Shown here piece by piece: positions 62,836 to 64,000 of a stretch of DNA of 64,000 nt. Below the pieces are notes generated by a model. The model saw nothing but the letters and a program-made list of their open reading frames with translations. It made no database searches and was not told where the DNA came from. A program made the translations under genes and the position numbers. Source of the DNA: Ideonella margarita (lineage in GTDB: Bacteria > Pseudomonadota > Gammaproteobacteria > Burkholderiales > Burkholderiaceae_C); NCBI RefSeq assembly GCF_038066635.1, contig NZ_JBBUTI010000014.1:1-64000 (forward strand), given 5' to 3'. Position 1 is the stretch's first letter; each line of letters begins with the position of its first letter.

Positions 62836-63174
62836 TCAGTGGTTTTCGCGAGCGTGGTTGATCGTGTACTTCGGGATCTCGATCGTCACGTCTTCATTGC
62901 TCAGCATCGCCTGACACGACAGGCGTGATGTTGGCGTCAGACCCCAGGCCTTGTCGAGCAGGTCTTCCTCGATCTCGTCGAGTTCACCCAGCGAATTGAA
63001 GCCTTGCTTGACCACGACGTGGCAGGTGGTGCAGGCCGCGCTCATCTCGCAGGCATGCTCGATGGCGATGCCGTTTTCCACCAGCGCCTCGCAGATCGAG
63101 GTGCCAGCCGGCGCTTCAATTTCATCGCCCTGGGGGCACAGTTCTGCGTGAGGCAGGATTCGGATCACAGGCAT
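62836..63174 (-). CDS. fdx: ISC-system 2Fe-2S ferredoxin
   Basis: Adrenodoxin-type ferredoxin of 112 aa that supplies electrons for Fe-S cluster assembly. Cluster ligands are Cys42, Cys48, Cys51 and Cys87, in HACEMSAACTTCHVVV and LSCQAM; the sequence ends in the usual EIPKYTINHARENH. ATG 63174 (MPVIRILPH) is the family start. It follows hscA by 20 bp, as in the isc operon. Confidence 0.94.
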   Translation of the reverse strand: MPVIRILPHAELCPQGDEIEAPAGTSICEALVENGIAIEHACEMSAACTTCHVVVKQGFNSLGELDEIEEDLLDKAWGLTPTSRLSCQAMLSNEDVTIEIPKYTINHARENH

Positions 63175-63194
63175 GGGTGTCAACTTTCAGATGT

Positions 63195-64000
63195 TCAGAG
63201 CGTGTCGAGGCTGCGGCCGGTCAGCGCGGCCTGGATGCCTCGGTTCATGCGGGCAGCCGCGAATGATTCCGTGCCCTTCGCCAGGGCTTCAACCGCGTCG
63301 TTGATGGCGTCGGCGGATTCGCCGGCAGCGGTGAGTTGCAGCTGCGTCAGCTGCGTGTGGATGGCGGCCAATTCGCCGTGCTCCAGCAGGTCGGCATCAG
63401 CCTGCAGGGCAGCGCGCGTGGCCAGGTCCATGCGCTGCGCCTCGACCCGGGCTTCGCGCAGCTTGCGCGCCTCCATGTCGGCTTCTGCGCTGGCAAAGCC
63501 GTCTTTCAACATGCGGGCGATGTCGTCATCGGCCAGGCCGTAACTGGGCTTGATCTGCACCGCAGCCTCGACGCCGGAGATCAACTCCTTGGCGGTGACG
63601 CCGAGCAAACCATCGGCATCAACCTGGAAGGTGACGCGGATGCGAGCGGCACCCGCCACCATCGGCGGAATGCCGCGCAACTCGAAGCGCGCGAGCGAGC
63701 GGCACTCGCTGACCAGCTCACGCTCGCCTTGCAGCACATGCACGGCCATCGCCGTCTGGCCGTCCTTGAAGGTGGTGAAGTCTTGCGCCTTGGCGACCGG
63801 GATGGTGGTGTTGCGCTCAATCACGCGCTCAACCAGTCCGCCCATCGTTTCCAGGCCCAGTGACAGCGGGATCACGTCGAGCAGCAGCAGCTCGCCGTCC
63901 ACGGCATTGCCAGCCAGCGCATTGGCCTGGATGGCGGCGCCGATGGCCACCACCTCGTCCGGGTTCACATTGGTCAGCGGTTCGCGGCCAAAAAATTCAC
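63195..64000 (-). CDS. hscA: Fe-S assembly chaperone HscA (3' part)
   Basis: Hsp70-type chaperone that works with HscB on IscU. About 267 C-terminal codons are present; the start lies past the right edge. EFFGREPLTNVNPDEVVAIGAAIQANALAG and LLLLDVIPLSLGLETMGGLVERVIERNTTIPVAKAQDFTTFKDGQTAM are the end of the ATPase domain and the substrate domain start, with the HscA-type GIPPMVAGAARIRVTFQVDADGLLGVTAKE. The downstream fdx gene confirms HscA rather than DnaK. Confidence 0.94.
   Translation of the reverse strand, partial: EFFGREPLTNVNPDEVVAIGAAIQANALAGNAVDGELLLLDVIPLSLGLETMGGLVERVIERNTTIPVAKAQDFTTFKDGQTAMAVHVLQGERELVSECRSLARFELRGIPPMVAGAARIRVTFQVDADGLLGVTAKELISGVEAAVQIKPSYGLADDDIARMLKDGFASAEADMEARKLREARVEAQRMDLATRAALQADADLLEHGELAAIHTQLTQLQLTAAGESADAINDAVEALAKGTESFAAARMNRGIQAALTGRSLDTL

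Overview
The window is a 64 kb piece of a high-GC chromosome. Gene content and order point to a betaproteobacterium of the order Burkholderiales, probably near the Comamonadaceae or Sphaerotilaceae. The main evidence is the run rpsO-pnp-qor-tpiA-secG-tRNA-Leu(GAG)-nuoA-N-DUF2818-NUDIX-DUF1178, the SDR-type threonine dehydrogenase paired with kbl, and DctP-type TRAP and LivH-type transporters. The genus call is inference. No rRNA, insertion sequence, prophage, integron or CRISPR array was seen, and coding density is high throughout.

Region 1 (1-12.9 kb, uptake and sensing): the 5' part of a livH permease gene faces a DctB/DctD-like sensor and sigma-54 activator pair. The gap between them carries a good sigma-54 -24/-12 promoter reading into livH and an upstream palindrome resembling a DctD site. 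Next come an orphan GltI-like binding protein, a TctD/TctE-like two-component system, and a maltoporin with a complete sugar ABC importer (binding protein, two permeases, ATPase). The palindromes upstream of the porin and the two hairpins inside the operon look regulatory.

Region 2 (12.9-24.5 kb): a minus-strand operon gntK-dctQ-dctM-dctP (gluconokinase plus TRAP transporter) faces a LacI-family regulator. Two identical GATAGCGCTATC palindromes lie 125 bp apart in the gap, so this reads as a self-contained gluconate-type uptake module. It is followed by a chemoreceptor with an added C-terminal Cache domain and an RND efflux pump with its adaptor but no outer-membrane channel.

Region 3 (24.5-38.6 kb): chorismate synthase, a PAS-PAS-GGDEF-EAL protein, a CBS-pair protein, an O-acetylhomoserine sulfhydrylase coupled to an alpha/beta hydrolase, and the threonine-to-glycine pathway (kbl-tdh) opposite an XRE-cupin regulator, with a 16-bp perfect palindrome between them. 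Then come a YihY-type membrane protein, DUF2069, an FAD-linked hydroxyacid dehydrogenase, DUF1178, a NUDIX hydrolase and DUF2818.

Region 4 (38.6-58.7 kb, minus strand): all 14 complex I genes in order nuoA to nuoN, preceded by tRNA-Leu, secG, tpiA, a quinone oxidoreductase, pnp and rpsO. A sigma-70 promoter and a 160-nt leader lie ahead of rpsO.

Region 5 (58.7-64 kb): a secreted M43 metalloprotease, an orphan LivJ-type binding protein, tsaD, a small unknown protein, the Isc ferredoxin and the 3' part of hscA.

No wholly novel system is evident. The most interesting material is regulatory: the sigma-54 architecture at livH, the twin operators of the gluconate module, the XRE palindrome and the hairpin-punctuated sugar operon. 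A few protein oddities add to this: a GAFTSA loop in the sigma-54 activator, a polyglutamine tail on PNPase and a C-terminal Cache on the chemoreceptor.
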